Shown here one piece after another: positions 54,447-63,155 of a DNA stretch of 64,000 nt. The DNA is from Rhizobium aethiopicum (GTDB taxonomy: Bacteria > Pseudomonadota > Alphaproteobacteria > Rhizobiales > Rhizobiaceae): NCBI RefSeq assembly GCF_900094625.1, contig NZ_FMAJ01000018.1:1-64000 (forward strand), given 5' to 3'. The notes beneath the pieces were generated by a model, which worked only from the letters and a program-made list of their open reading frames with translations, did no database searches and had not been told where the DNA came from. The first letter of the stretch is position 1. Each line of letters starts with the position of its first letter. The position numbers and the translations under genes were made by a program.

Positions 54447-55567
54447 CAGTCGAAACGTCCGGCGGCGGCTTTGGGGATGAGGATGACGAAATCGGCGTCG
54501 TTGCGGACGGTGCCGGCGCGCTCTCCGGCCAAGTCCCCAGAGCCGGTGAAGATATCTCCGCGGGCCGGCCCGACGATCGCCGAACCGGTATCGAGCGCAA
54601 GCATCAGCCGGCGGAAGGGTCCGCCGTGATCAAGATGGGTGAGGCTGTCGGCGCGGATGAAAAAGGGAAAGCCGAAGGTATGGATCATCCGATCGACGGC
54701 CAGCGAGCGGCCGGCGATGAGCGGCACCTTGGCGGCGGCGATTGGGCCGGCCTGAGGATCGACAACCGGAGCCTCCCGGAAGAAAATATAGGAGCGGTTG
54801 TGCCATAGCACCTCGTCCACCCGCTCGGGATTGCGGCCGAGCCAGGCGCGGATCGACTGCATGGAGATCTCGTCGCGGTCGATCTGCCCGCGATCGATCA
54901 AGAGCTTGCCGATCGCCGAAAAAGGGTGGCCGGCCTTTGCCGCATAGGTGATGCGGCCGATACGGCCGTCGTTATAACGCAGGCGGGCGGCACCCTGCAC
55001 ATGGACGAAAAAGACATCGATCTTCGATTTCGCCCAGGCGATTTCGAGGCCGCGGCCTTCGAGAAAACCCTGATCGATCTCGCGGCGGTCCGGATAGGCG
55101 CTGATGCGGCCGTCATCACGAAGACGGCCGAAAACATAGGATCCATCCAGTTCGTCGGGGCGATTGCCGTCATCAAGATCGATCAGATTATCCGGGCGGC
55201 GGTAGAAGGGAAACCGGAACAATCCGTCCGGCTTCTCCGACACTTCGATCTCCGGCTCGTAGAAGGCGGTGACGAAGCCGGGATTGCCATCCTTGCGCCG
55301 GATCAGAAAGGGCCGACAATGTCTTTCGAAAAAGCCGCGCGCCGATGCCGGCGACGACGGCTTGAAATCTTCGGCGGCGGCCAGAAGCGGAAGCAGATCT
55401 TCCGAACTCAGGCCGAGCGATCCGGTGCGGTAGGGTTTGACATCGGTGATCTGCCGATGGCAGCTCCGCATGCCTTCAAAAAGGCTGGAAGGATCATCAT
55501 CCTCCCAGCCTTTTAAACGATCGAAGCTGATAGCTTGCAGGACGAAGTCCGATGCGTGGTCACTCAT
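54446..55567 (-). CDS. mltA: Membrane-bound lytic murein transglycosylase A-type protein
   Basis: A 373-aa MltA-family protein with the 3D (Asp-rich barrel) domain; ALDTGSAIVGPARGDIFTG carries the catalytic Asp region. MltA cleaves peptidoglycan strands to 1,6-anhydro-muropeptides. No signal peptide or lipobox is visible after ATG 55567 (MSDHASDFV), which is unusual for an enzyme that works in the periplasm. It overlaps the tim44-like stop by 8 bases. Confidence 0.85.
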   Translation of the reverse strand: MSDHASDFVLQAISFDRLKGWEDDDPSSLFEGMRSCHRQITDVKPYRTGSLGLSSEDLLPLLAAAEDFKPSSPASARGFFERHCRPFLIRRKDGNPGFVTAFYEPEIEVSEKPDGLFRFPFYRRPDNLIDLDDGNRPDELDGSYVFGRLRDDGRISAYPDRREIDQGFLEGRGLEIAWAKSKIDVFFVHVQGAARLRYNDGRIGRITYAAKAGHPFSAIGKLLIDRGQIDRDEISMQSIRAWLGRNPERVDEVLWHNRSYIFFREAPVVDPQAGPIAAAKVPLIAGRSLAVDRMIHTFGFPFFIRADSLTHLDHGGPFRRLMLALDTGSAIVGPARGDIFTGSGDLAGERAGTVRNDADFVILIPKAAAGRFD

Positions 55568-56264
55568 GTTCCGATTCGGTCGCCACAAGTTTCCAGTTCG
55601 GATCGCGTGAACGGGTGTCGCGGGCGAAGGTCCAGAGGTCGTTGACCTCGGCGACGTTTTCGGCGTCGCCATCAATCAGCACGTCCGCCTTGTCATAAGT
55701 GGCCGATATCAGCTGGCTGACGATGCGCACGGTAATCTGCGCTTCGCTGCCCTTCGTCTCCGCATGGGTAATTTCGGCCTTGTCGATGCCGACGAAGGTG
55801 GACTTCACCTTCTCGCCGCGAGCTTCACGCTCGCCGATCGCCGCATCGAAGCCGTCATACACTTCGCGGGACAGCAGGTTCTTCAGCGTCTTCCGGTCGC
55901 CGTCGGCATAGGCCATGACGATCATCTCGTAGGCCATGCGGGCCCCGTTCAGAAACTCTTTCGGGCTGAAGGAGGGATCGGCCTTGTTCAGGGCGCGCAG
56001 CGATTCATTGAGCGGTGTACCCGGCGCGGCCACGGCATCGATGGCGGCGAAGCGATCCTCGTCTTCGGCCGTCGCATCACGACGCGGCAGCGTCACGACC
56101 TTGCCGGCATCGGCGGCTTCGGCCGGAGCCGCATCGCGCGGCGTATATAGATCGCGCGGTGGCTTCTCATTTCCCGTGCGGCGGCCGAGCACGGAGCGAA
56201 GCTGAAAGAAAATCAGCACCGCCGCCACCAGGAAGAATAATGTGATGAAGTCGTTCGAACTCAT
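55560..56264 (-). CDS. Tim44-like domain protein
   Basis: A 234-aa protein with one N-terminal transmembrane segment (FITLFFLVAAVLIFFQL), a linker rich in Ala/Asp, and a Tim44-like domain (about residues 90-234) with EFLNGARMAYEMIVMAYADGD. It is the bacterial relative of the mitochondrial import motor subunit Tim44; alphaproteobacterial versions (TimA) are inner-membrane proteins of unclear function. It is divergent from fxsA. Confidence 0.9.
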   Translation of the reverse strand: MSSNDFITLFFLVAAVLIFFQLRSVLGRRTGNEKPPRDLYTPRDAAPAEAADAGKVVTLPRRDATAEDEDRFAAIDAVAAPGTPLNESLRALNKADPSFSPKEFLNGARMAYEMIVMAYADGDRKTLKNLLSREVYDGFDAAIGEREARGEKVKSTFVGIDKAEITHAETKGSEAQITVRIVSQLISATYDKADVLIDGDAENVAEVNDLWTFARDTRSRDPNWKLVATESEHE

Positions 56265-56387
56265 ATCGTATCGCAGCCGCCGTTAACATCTCTGATTTGT
56301 ACTCCCATATAGTCCGCCTATACAGATGATTCAAATGATGGCTGGCATCTTCGCCGGCGCCAAGAGGAGACCGGCAAGGGCCGGGAC

Positions 56388-56903
56388 ATGACGACCATGC
56401 GTTTTTCAATCCTGCCGGCTTTCATTCTGTTGCTGCCGCTCGGCGAAATTGCCGGCTTCGTCGTCGTCGGCCGGGCGATCGGCCTGGCGCTGACGCTTGC
56501 ACTCGTGCTGGCGAGCTTCCTTGTCGGCGTGGTCCTGCTGCGCCGGCAGGGGATCGGAATCCTGCGCCGCATGTCGAGCGAAGGACGGAACGGCATGATG
56601 CCTGGGCGCGATCTGCTGAAGCCGGCGATGACGGTCATCGCCGCACTGCTGCTGATCATTCCCGGTTTCCTCACGGATATCATCGCAATCCTTATCCTCA
56701 TTCCGCCGGTGCGCGATTTCGTCTGGCGGTCGATCGCCAAACGCTTCGTCGTCGTCAACGCCAAGGGCGGCTTTTCCGCTGGCCCGAAACCCGATTTCCG
56801 CGATCGGAATCCGAATTCGAAGGTGGTCGATCTCGACGAGGAGGACTATCATAGGGAGCCGGATCGCAACTCGCCATGGTCTGGAAAACATCTCGGTGAT
56901 TGA
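56388..56903 (+). CDS. fxsA: FxsA family membrane protein
   Basis: A 171-aa protein. Hydrophobic segments at about 9-27, 30-50 and 78-105 match the FxsA cytoplasmic-membrane family, with the typical LLPLGEIAGF start and LLLIIPGFLTDIIAILILIP. In E. coli FxsA overproduction relieves F-factor exclusion of phage T7; its normal role is unknown. ATG at 56388 or 56397 could start it. It precedes secB by about 100 bp. Confidence 0.9.
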   Translation: MTTMRFSILPAFILLLPLGEIAGFVVVGRAIGLALTLALVLASFLVGVVLLRRQGIGILRRMSSEGRNGMMPGRDLLKPAMTVIAALLLIIPGFLTDIIAILILIPPVRDFVWRSIAKRFVVVNAKGGFSAGPKPDFRDRNPNSKVVDLDEEDYHREPDRNSPWSGKHLGD

Positions 56904-57004
56904 GGCCGTGCCGGCGATCGGGCGCGCCTTGCGCCCAGGGTTGTAAGCCCCTCCCCGAAATGTTAGATGGCGGCACCATTCCCATGCCCTTCGAGGAAAA
57001 GCCA

Positions 57005-57487
57005 ATGGCAGACGATAACAACAGCAACGGTGCGACGAACCCCACCCTTTCGATCCTTGCGCAATATACCAAGGACCTCTCCTTCGAAAATCCGGGTGCG
57101 CCGCGTTCGCTGCAGGCCCGCGACAAGGCGCCGACGATCAACATCAATGTGAACGTCAACGCCAATCCGCTCTCCGACACGGATTTCGATGTCGTGCTGT
57201 CTCTGAATGCCGAAGCAAAGGATGGCGACAAGACGGTGTTCCACACCGAACTCGTCTATGGCGGTGTCTTCCGCGTTGCCGGCTTCCCGCAGGAGCACAT
57301 GCTGCCGGTTCTCTTCATCGAGTGCCCGCGCATGCTCTTCCCCTTCGCGCGCCAGATCATCGCCGACGTCACCCGCAATGGCGGCTTTCCGCCGCTGATG
57401 ATCGACCCGATCGACTTCACCCAGATGTTCGCCCAGCGTGTTGCCGAAGAACAGGCTCGCGCCAAGGTGCAGGCCGTTCCGAACTGA
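57005..57487 (+). CDS. secB: Protein-export chaperone SecB
   Basis: A 160-aa SecB. Family segments include YTKDLSFENPGAPRSL, INVNVNANPL, ELVYGGVFRVAGFPQEHMLP and ECPRMLFPFARQIIADVTRNGGFPPL (given in pieces in the protein). It holds preproteins unfolded for SecA. I chose ATG 57005 (MADDNNSNG) with GAGGAAAAG upstream. A hairpin terminator follows at 57515. Confidence 0.96.
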   Translation: MADDNNSNGATNPTLSILAQYTKDLSFENPGAPRSLQARDKAPTININVNVNANPLSDTDFDVVLSLNAEAKDGDKTVFHTELVYGGVFRVAGFPQEHMLPVLFIECPRMLFPFARQIIADVTRNGGFPPLMIDPIDFTQMFAQRVAEEQARAKVQAVPN

Positions 57488-57514
57488 TCGAAGTTTCTTG
57501 ATTCTGACATACGG

Positions 57515-57540
57515 ATGCCCGGGCCGGTCCCGGGCATTTT
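57515..57540 (+). terminator. Intrinsic terminator of secB
   Basis: ATGCCCGGG (57515-57523) pairs with CCCGGGCAT (57529-57537) around CCGGT, followed by TTT. It lies between the convergent secB and dnaQ. Confidence 0.8.
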
Positions 57541-58262
57541 CAATTCAGGGCACCGTATTTCGCCCAGATGCCCTTTTCACCAAGCTTGGCGACCAGCGCC
57601 TCGTGCGCCTGGACTTCGGACGGGCTGAGGCGCGGGGCGAGCGGGCGGGGCCGTTCGAGCGCCGCGGCAATCACCGCATCGTCTTCCATCGCCATGTCGC
57701 CGCCGGCCGTCTGGCCGGAATGACCTGAGATGCTAAGGCCGAATGCTGCCTGTCTGCCGCCGATCATCTCGATATAGACTTCGGCCAATAGCTCGGAGTC
57801 GAGCAGCGCGCCGTGTTTGGCACGATGTGAATTGTCGATGCCGTAACGCCGGCATAGGGCGTCGAGCGAATTTGGTCCCATCGGATGTTTGCGTCGCGCC
57901 ATCGACAGCGTGTCGATGACCTTGTCCGGCAGGATCGGGGGCAAGCCGATGCGCGCGAATTCGGCGTTGATAAAGCCCATATCGAAAGTCGCGTTATGGG
58001 CGATCCACTTCCCGTCGCCGAAGAAGGCAAGGATTTCGTCGGCGACCTCAGCGAAAGGTTTTTTGTCCTTCAGGAATTCATCGGTGATGCCGTGTACGGC
58101 GAGCGCATCCGGATGGACCTTCTGATCCCCAGGATTGATGTAGATGTGGAGCGTGTTGCCGGTTGGGAAATGATTGAAGAGCTCGATGCCGCCGATTTCG
58201 ATGATACGATCGGCGCGATTGTCGAGGCCGGTGGTTTCCGTATCGAAGATGATCTCACGCAT
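57540..58262 (-). CDS. dnaQ: DNA polymerase III epsilon subunit (proofreading exonuclease)
   Basis: A 240-aa DEDDh exonuclease. The first motif DTETTGLD carries Asp7 and Glu9; HNATFDMGF is motif II and HRAKHGALLDSELLAEVY motif III. It proofreads for the replicative polymerase. I chose ATG 58262 (MREIIFDTET). It overlaps coaE by 8 bases in the leftward maf-aroE-coaE-dnaQ run. Confidence 0.95.
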   Translation of the reverse strand: MREIIFDTETTGLDNRADRIIEIGGIELFNHFPTGNTLHIYINPGDQKVHPDALAVHGITDEFLKDKKPFAEVADEILAFFGDGKWIAHNATFDMGFINAEFARIGLPPILPDKVIDTLSMARRKHPMGPNSLDALCRRYGIDNSHRAKHGALLDSELLAEVYIEMIGGRQAAFGLSISGHSGQTAGGDMAMEDDAVIAAALERPRPLAPRLSPSEVQAHEALVAKLGEKGIWAKYGALN

Positions 58263-58866
58263 TCCGGAAATCTCCCTTGGCAATCCGCATTTTCAGCTCG
58301 GCGACAATCTCGAGCACCCGCTCCCGCGTCTCCGCAATGCTGTTGCTTGTGTCGACCAGATAATCGGCGCGTCGTCGTTTCTCCGCGTCAGGTGTCTGGC
58401 GCGAGAGAATCATGTTGAATTTTTCTTCGGTCATGTCTTCCCGCGCAAGCACCCTCTGGCGCTGAATCTGTGGATCGGTGCTGACGACGACGACAACATC
58501 CACCCTTTCCCAGGCGCCGGTTTCGAAGAGCAGCGGAATATCGAGCAGCACCATCTCCGCACCGGCCGCCTGCTGCCGCGCCAGGAATTCGTCCTCGCGC
58601 TTACGGACCAACGGGTGGACGATTGCTTCCAGGCGTTTGAAACCGGCCGGGTCGAGCGCGAGCTGGCGGCCGAGCTCATGCCGGTCGACCGCGCCGTCCC
58701 TCATCGATCCGGGAAAGACTGCATCCACCAATGGCGCTGCCTCGCCGGCATAGAGATCGTGGACCACCGCATCGGAGTCGTTCAACGGGATCCCGGCCTC
58801 GGCGAACAGCTTGCCGACCGTCGATTTGCCCATGCCGATGGAGCCGGTGAGACCAATCTTCAGCAT
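58255..58866 (-). CDS. coaE: Dephospho-CoA kinase
   Basis: A 203-aa P-loop kinase for the last step of CoA synthesis. Walker A is GSIGMGKST at 8-16; LLDIPLLFETG and VVVSTDPQIQ are family motifs. I chose ATG 58866 (MLKIGLTGS). Its start overlaps the aroE stop by one base. Confidence 0.95.
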   Translation of the reverse strand: MLKIGLTGSIGMGKSTVGKLFAEAGIPLNDSDAVVHDLYAGEAAPLVDAVFPGSMRDGAVDRHELGRQLALDPAGFKRLEAIVHPLVRKREDEFLARQQAAGAEMVLLDIPLLFETGAWERVDVVVVVSTDPQIQRQRVLAREDMTEEKFNMILSRQTPDAEKRRRADYLVDTSNSIAETRERVLEIVAELKMRIAKGDFRNA

Positions 58867-59723
58867 CAATGTGATTCCATGTCCGCGACGATCAGCCCGC
58901 GCAGCGCCGCATCGACGACGGGGCGCTTGCCAAACCATTTCTCGAAGCCGGGAACAGCCTGATGCAGCAGCATGCCGAGACCGTCGACGATTGAAAATCC
59001 CTGCTCTTCCGCCTGCGCCAGGATCGGCGTCTTCAAGGGAATATAGACGATATCGGTGACGACCGCCTTGGCTGCGAGGGTCGTGAAATCAAGTAGCGGC
59101 GCCGCTTCACCATCCATGCCGAGCGAGGTCGTGTTGATGAAGAGGCCCGAACCTTTCATGACCTCGGCAAGCGCGCCCGCGGGATGGGCGTGCACACGCG
59201 GGCCGAAGCGATCGGCGAGCTCGCGCGCGCGCTCCACCGTGCGGTTGACGACATGGATCTCCTTGAAGCCGCGATCGCGGACCGCCTGAATGATGGCCCG
59301 GCTCGCGCCGCCGGCGCCAAAAACCACGGCGGTGTCATGCTGGTCCCAGCCCGGGTGACGTTCGTCGAGATTGGCGGTGAAGCCGCCGCCGTCGGTGTTC
59401 GTCGCATGCAGGACGCCCTCTTCCAGCCAGAGCGTGTTGGCGGCGCCGAGCTCCTGCGACAGCTGATCCGGTCTGTCGGCGAGCCGGTACGCGAGCTCCT
59501 TGTGAGGAATGGTGACATTGCCGCCGACGAAACCGGAACTGCCATTCTTCAACGAGGCAATAAAATCCGCAAAAGCGTCGGGCGGCACCTCATGGGCGCG
59601 ATAGCTGCCGGGCAGGCCGAGCGTCTTCAGCCAGTATCCGTGGATCAGGGGCGAGCGCGAGTGCTTGATGGGAAAGCCGGTGACAAACGCCCTCGGCCCG
59701 AATGTTTCACGTGAATCATCCAT
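58866..59723 (-). CDS. aroE: Shikimate dehydrogenase
   Basis: A 285-aa AroE reducing 3-dehydroshikimate with NADPH. HSRSPLIHGYWL and GGNVTIPHKE bind shikimate; FGAGGASRAII is the dinucleotide loop. The ATG at 59723 starts MDDSRETFG. The first codons overlap a parS-like sequence (59703-59718). It overlaps the maf stop by 8 bases. Confidence 0.95.
   Translation of the reverse strand: MDDSRETFGPRAFVTGFPIKHSRSPLIHGYWLKTLGLPGSYRAHEVPPDAFADFIASLKNGSSGFVGGNVTIPHKELAYRLADRPDQLSQELGAANTLWLEEGVLHATNTDGGGFTANLDERHPGWDQHDTAVVFGAGGASRAIIQAVRDRGFKEIHVVNRTVERARELADRFGPRVHAHPAGALAEVMKGSGLFINTTSLGMDGEAAPLLDFTTLAAKAVVTDIVYIPLKTPILAQAEEQGFSIVDGLGMLLHQAVPGFEKWFGKRPVVDAALRGLIVADMESH
59703..59718 (-). promoter_or_regulatory. 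parS-like ParB binding site (15 of 16 consensus bases)
   Basis: On the minus strand the sequence is TGATTCACGTGAAACA; the bacterial parS consensus is TGTTTCACGTGAAACA. It lies in the overlap of maf and the aroE start, roughly 1.5-1.9 kb from the candidate oriC, where chromosomal parS sites are expected. ParB binding is inferred. Confidence 0.7.
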
Positions 59724-60315
59724 CAATCGCTCCGAGTTCGCGCAGTTTTTTTAGAAGCGGCAGCATCGGCAGACCGAGAATGGTGAAATAGTCACCTTCG
59801 ATTTTCTCGAAGAGCTGGATGCCCTGCCCCTCCAATTGATAGGCGCCGACGCTGGAAAGCGCCCGTTCGCCGACCCTAGCCAAATGCCTGCCGATGAAGT
59901 CCGCCGTCAATGGCCGCATCGTCAGTTGCGCATGGGCGAGATGTTCCCACAGGACCACGCCGTTGCTGACAATGACCACTGCACTGTTCAACCGGTGGGT
60001 CACTCCGGAGAGAATCTGAAGGTGGTTGGCGGCGTCGGCCATATCTTTCGGCTTATGAAAGACACGGCCGCCGAGCGACATCGTCTGATCGGAACCGATG
60101 ACCATGCCATCCGGAAAACGGCGGCTGACGTCCTCGGCCTTGGCCCTGGCCAGTACCAGGGCGACGGCATCCGGCCTTGCGCCGGCTTTCTCCAGCGGTG
60201 CTTCCAGCCGCCGTTCGTCAATCGCGGCGGCATGCGCCTCGAAGGAGAGACCGGCATTTTCCATGAGCATCCGGCGAAACGGACTCGACGATGCAAGGAT
60301 GAGTTTCGGTGTCAT
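59716..60315 (-). CDS. maf: Maf-family nucleoside triphosphate pyrophosphatase
   Basis: A 199-aa Maf/YceF house-cleaning NTPase. The LILASSSPFRRMLM N-terminus, the GSDQTMSLGG loop and the KIEGDYFTILGLPM C-terminal motif are characteristic. Relatives hydrolyse modified or non-canonical nucleotides. I chose ATG 60315 (MTPKLILASS). Confidence 0.94.
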   Translation of the reverse strand: MTPKLILASSSPFRRMLMENAGLSFEAHAAAIDERRLEAPLEKAGARPDAVALVLARAKAEDVSRRFPDGMVIGSDQTMSLGGRVFHKPKDMADAANHLQILSGVTHRLNSAVVIVSNGVVLWEHLAHAQLTMRPLTADFIGRHLARVGERALSSVGAYQLEGQGIQLFEKIEGDYFTILGLPMLPLLKKLRELGAIDG

Positions 60316-60347
60316 GGGTTCCTCGGAGAGCCGGCGTGGATCAGCGC

Positions 60348-61169
60348 TTAGCGCAGCTTCGGGCGCAGAGCAACGATTGCCGCGGCCGTTTCTTCGATCG
60401 AGCGGCGGGTGACGTCGATCAGCGGCCAATTGTGGCGGGCGCAGAGCGAGCGGGCATATTTCAGCTCCTCGGAAATTGCGGCGCGATCGGTGTAATGTTC
60501 GCGATCGAAACCTTGCGTGGCTCCGAGTATCCTATTTTCCCGCACCTGGGAAATGCGATCGGTCGTGGCGATCAGGCAGACGATCAGCGGTTTGGTGGCG
60601 ACAAATAGGCTCTCGGGCAAGGGAACGCCGTAGACGATCGGAATATTGGCGGTTTTGATGCCGCGGTTGGCGAGATAGATGCTGGTCGGCGTCTTCGATG
60701 TCCGGCTGATCCCGATGATAACGACATCGGCATCATTGTAGTCGTCCGGCATCTGCCCGTCGTCATGATCCATGGTGAAATTCAGGGCTTCGATGCGGGC
60801 GAAATAACCGGCATTCATCACATGCTGGGCTCCGACCCTGCGACGCGACGGGGCGCCGAGATAGATCTGAAACGCGTTCATGACCGGCTCCAGCACATTG
60901 ACTGAGGCGACCCCCATCTCGACGCAGCGCTCATCGATCAGGCTCGCCAGTTCCCGGTCGACAATGGTGTAGAGCACGATCCCGGGCGCATCATCGATCG
61001 CCTGCAGAACGGGCAGCAGCTGTTTGCGATTGCGGATCAGCGGATAGACATGCTCGATCGGCTGAGCCGATCTGAACTGCGCCGAGGCGGCACGGCCGGC
61101 GGAGATGAGAGTCTCGCCGGTCGAGTCAGAAATCAGATGCAGATGAAAGAAGTTCGTTCTGTTCTCCAC
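60348..61169 (-). CDS. Pyruvate, water dikinase / PPDK regulatory protein (PSRP)
   Basis: A 273-aa member of the DUF299/PSRP family: an ADP-dependent kinase and Pi-dependent phosphorylase of PEP synthase or pyruvate phosphate dikinase. The P-loop-like GISRTSKTPTS and LHLISDSTGETL are characteristic. The start is GTG at 61169. In alphaproteobacteria this gene typically flanks oriC, as it does here. Confidence 0.93.
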   Translation of the reverse strand: MENRTNFFHLHLISDSTGETLISAGRAASAQFRSAQPIEHVYPLIRNRKQLLPVLQAIDDAPGIVLYTIVDRELASLIDERCVEMGVASVNVLEPVMNAFQIYLGAPSRRRVGAQHVMNAGYFARIEALNFTMDHDDGQMPDDYNDADVVIIGISRTSKTPTSIYLANRGIKTANIPIVYGVPLPESLFVATKPLIVCLIATTDRISQVRENRILGATQGFDREHYTDRAAISEELKYARSLCARHNWPLIDVTRRSIEETAAAIVALRPKLR

Positions 61170-61569
61170 GTTATTTTCCGCTGCCTGTTGAAAAGACTGG
61201 ATGACGGAGAGCTAAGGCGGCGAGGCTGCCTCGGGCAAGGGAAAACATGCCCCCTTGTCCACATTTCGAGTTTTGCCGATTGGTTTTGGCGGCGCCTGTG
61301 GAGGCTGGGGATGAAGTCGACTTGTCGGGACAAGCTCCACAGCCTATCCACAGGCACGAAAGAAGCCATTGCCCGGGAAGGATCTGGAATCATTTTCAGA
61401 TTTTCCTTCTCCCCGGAATTTCGAAAGAAGCGAAAAATTCTTTCGAGTTTGGATGGCAATGCGCGACAAATGGCATCGGCGGTGGACGGATTTTAATCCT
61501 TGATAGACACCGACTCTAAGAAATAGAAACCTTTTAAAATATCTTTGATTTTTTATAGGGAAGACGCGC
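61170..61569. other. oriC: Candidate chromosomal replication origin (oriC)
   Basis: A 400-bp non-coding gap between PSRP and hemE, the position of the mapped origins in Caulobacter and Sinorhizobium. It has two near-consensus DnaA boxes: TTGTCCACA at 61255-61263 and CTATCCACA at 61344-61352, each one mismatch from TTATCCACA. A strongly AT-rich tract at about 61490-61557, including CCTTTTAAAATATC, could unwind. GANTC methylation sites lie at GAATC (about 61387) and GACTC (about 61512). I do not see the exact CtrA TTAA-N7-TTAA motif. Confidence 0.75.
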
Positions 61570-62616
61570 TTGAGCGATACGCGGCGAAAGATCATGAGGG
61601 TTCTCGATGGCGAAAGCCTCTTCCCTCCTCCTGTCTGGCTGATGAGACAGGCAGGACGTTATCTGCCGGAATACAGGGAGACCCGGGCAGAAGCCGGAAG
61701 TTTTCTCGATCTCTGCTACACGCCCGATTACGCCGTCGAAGTGACCTTGCAGCCGATCCGCCGCTATGGCTTCGATGCGGCGATCCTGTTTTCCGATATT
61801 CTCGTCATTCCCGATGCGATGAAGCGGAATGTCCGTTTCACCGAAGGCCACGGACCGGAGATGGATCCGATCGATGAGGCGGGAATCGGCAGATTGAACG
61901 GCGAAGAGGTCGTCGATTATCTCAAGCCGGTTCTGGAAACGGTGCGGCGATTGCGCCACGAGTTGCCTGCTGAAACGGCTCTGCTCGGCTTCTGCGGCGC
62001 GCCCTGGACGGTTGCGACCTATATGATCGCCGGTCACGGCACGCCGGATCAGGCCCCTGCCCGTCTGTTCGCCTATAAGTATCCCCGCGCCTTCGAGCAT
62101 CTGCTGATGCTGCTTGCCGACGTCTCGGCCGATTATCTCGTCGCTCAGATCGATGCCGGCGCCGATGCCGTCCAGATCTTCGATTCCTGGGCCGGCGTTC
62201 TCGGCGAGAAGGAGTTCGAGGCCTTCGCGATCAGGCCGGTTGCACGGATGATCGCGTCGGTCAGATCGCGGCGGCCGCAGGCTCGCATCATCGCCTTCGC
62301 CAAGGGCGCAGGCTATCAGCTGAAAACCTATCGTCAGAAGACCGATGCGGATGCGATCGGCCTCGATTGGGCGGTGCCCTTGGCCTTTGCCGCCGAACTT
62401 CAGAAGGATGGTCCGGTTCAGGGCAACCTCGATCCCATGCGCGTGGTTGCCGGCGGCCGGGCGCTGGAAGAGGGTATTGACGACATTCTGCAGCATCTCG
62501 GCAATGGACCGCTTATCTTCAATCTCGGCCACGGCATCACGCCGCAAGCCGACCCCGAACATGTGCGGTTGCTGGTCGAGCGCGTGCGGGCTTCGCGGAT
62601 GCGAGGCCAGGCGTGA
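61570..62616 (+). CDS. hemE: Uroporphyrinogen decarboxylase
   Basis: A 348-aa HemE catalysing uroporphyrinogen III to coproporphyrinogen III. PPVWLMRQAGRYLPEYRE is the N-terminal active-site signature and GFCGAPWTVATYMI lies mid-protein. The start is TTG at 61570, preceded by AGGGAAG; the next ATG (61594) would remove residues normally found before the signature. It borders the candidate origin. Confidence 0.95.
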   Translation: MSDTRRKIMRVLDGESLFPPPVWLMRQAGRYLPEYRETRAEAGSFLDLCYTPDYAVEVTLQPIRRYGFDAAILFSDILVIPDAMKRNVRFTEGHGPEMDPIDEAGIGRLNGEEVVDYLKPVLETVRRLRHELPAETALLGFCGAPWTVATYMIAGHGTPDQAPARLFAYKYPRAFEHLLMLLADVSADYLVAQIDAGADAVQIFDSWAGVLGEKEFEAFAIRPVARMIASVRSRRPQARIIAFAKGAGYQLKTYRQKTDADAIGLDWAVPLAFAAELQKDGPVQGNLDPMRVVAGGRALEEGIDDILQHLGNGPLIFNLGHGITPQADPEHVRLLVERVRASRMRGQA

Positions 62617-63155
62617 CGACGGAAAAGCAGACCGACCGCAGAGCCGGCGGCTACGCGAGGCGCCGCGCGCATTTCGCGCTGGCCTTCTTCGCGCTGATGG
62701 CGGTCGGACTTTTCGCCTGGAACCCCGACAATCTCTATCTCTGGATCAAGGCGCTCCATATTATCGCGGTCATTTCCTGGATGGCCGGACTGTTCTACAT
62801 GCCGCGTCTGTTCATCTATCATACCGACGCCGAACCGGGTTCGGTGCAGTCGGAGACTTTCAAGGTGATGGAGCGCCGGCTGCTTCGCATCATCATGACG
62901 CCGGCGATGATGCTGACCTGGATCTTCGGTCTCTATCTCGCCTGGTCGGTCTACGGATTCCAGGGCGGCTGGCTGCATGCGAAGATCGGTCTGGTCGTGC
63001 TGCTGACCGCTGTTCATATGTTCTTCAGCAGCGCCGTGCGGGCTTTCGAGCGTGACGAAAATCGCCGCTCCGCCCGTTATTGGCGGTTCATGAATGAAGC
63101 GCCGACATTGCTGATGATCATGATCGTCATCCTCGTCGTGGTGAAGCCGTTCTGA
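62613..63155 (+). CDS. hemJ: Protoporphyrinogen IX oxidase HemJ
   Basis: A 180-aa membrane protein of the HemJ (UPF0093) family that converts protoporphyrinogen IX to protoporphyrin IX. About four transmembrane segments are seen; WIKALHIIAVISWMAGLFYM holds the conserved His region. It starts with GTG at 62613, overlapping the hemE stop by 4 bases. Confidence 0.93.
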   Translation: MTTEKQTDRRAGGYARRRAHFALAFFALMAVGLFAWNPDNLYLWIKALHIIAVISWMAGLFYMPRLFIYHTDAEPGSVQSETFKVMERRLLRIIMTPAMMLTWIFGLYLAWSVYGFQGGWLHAKIGLVVLLTAVHMFFSSAVRAFERDENRRSARYWRFMNEAPTLLMIMIVILVVVKPF

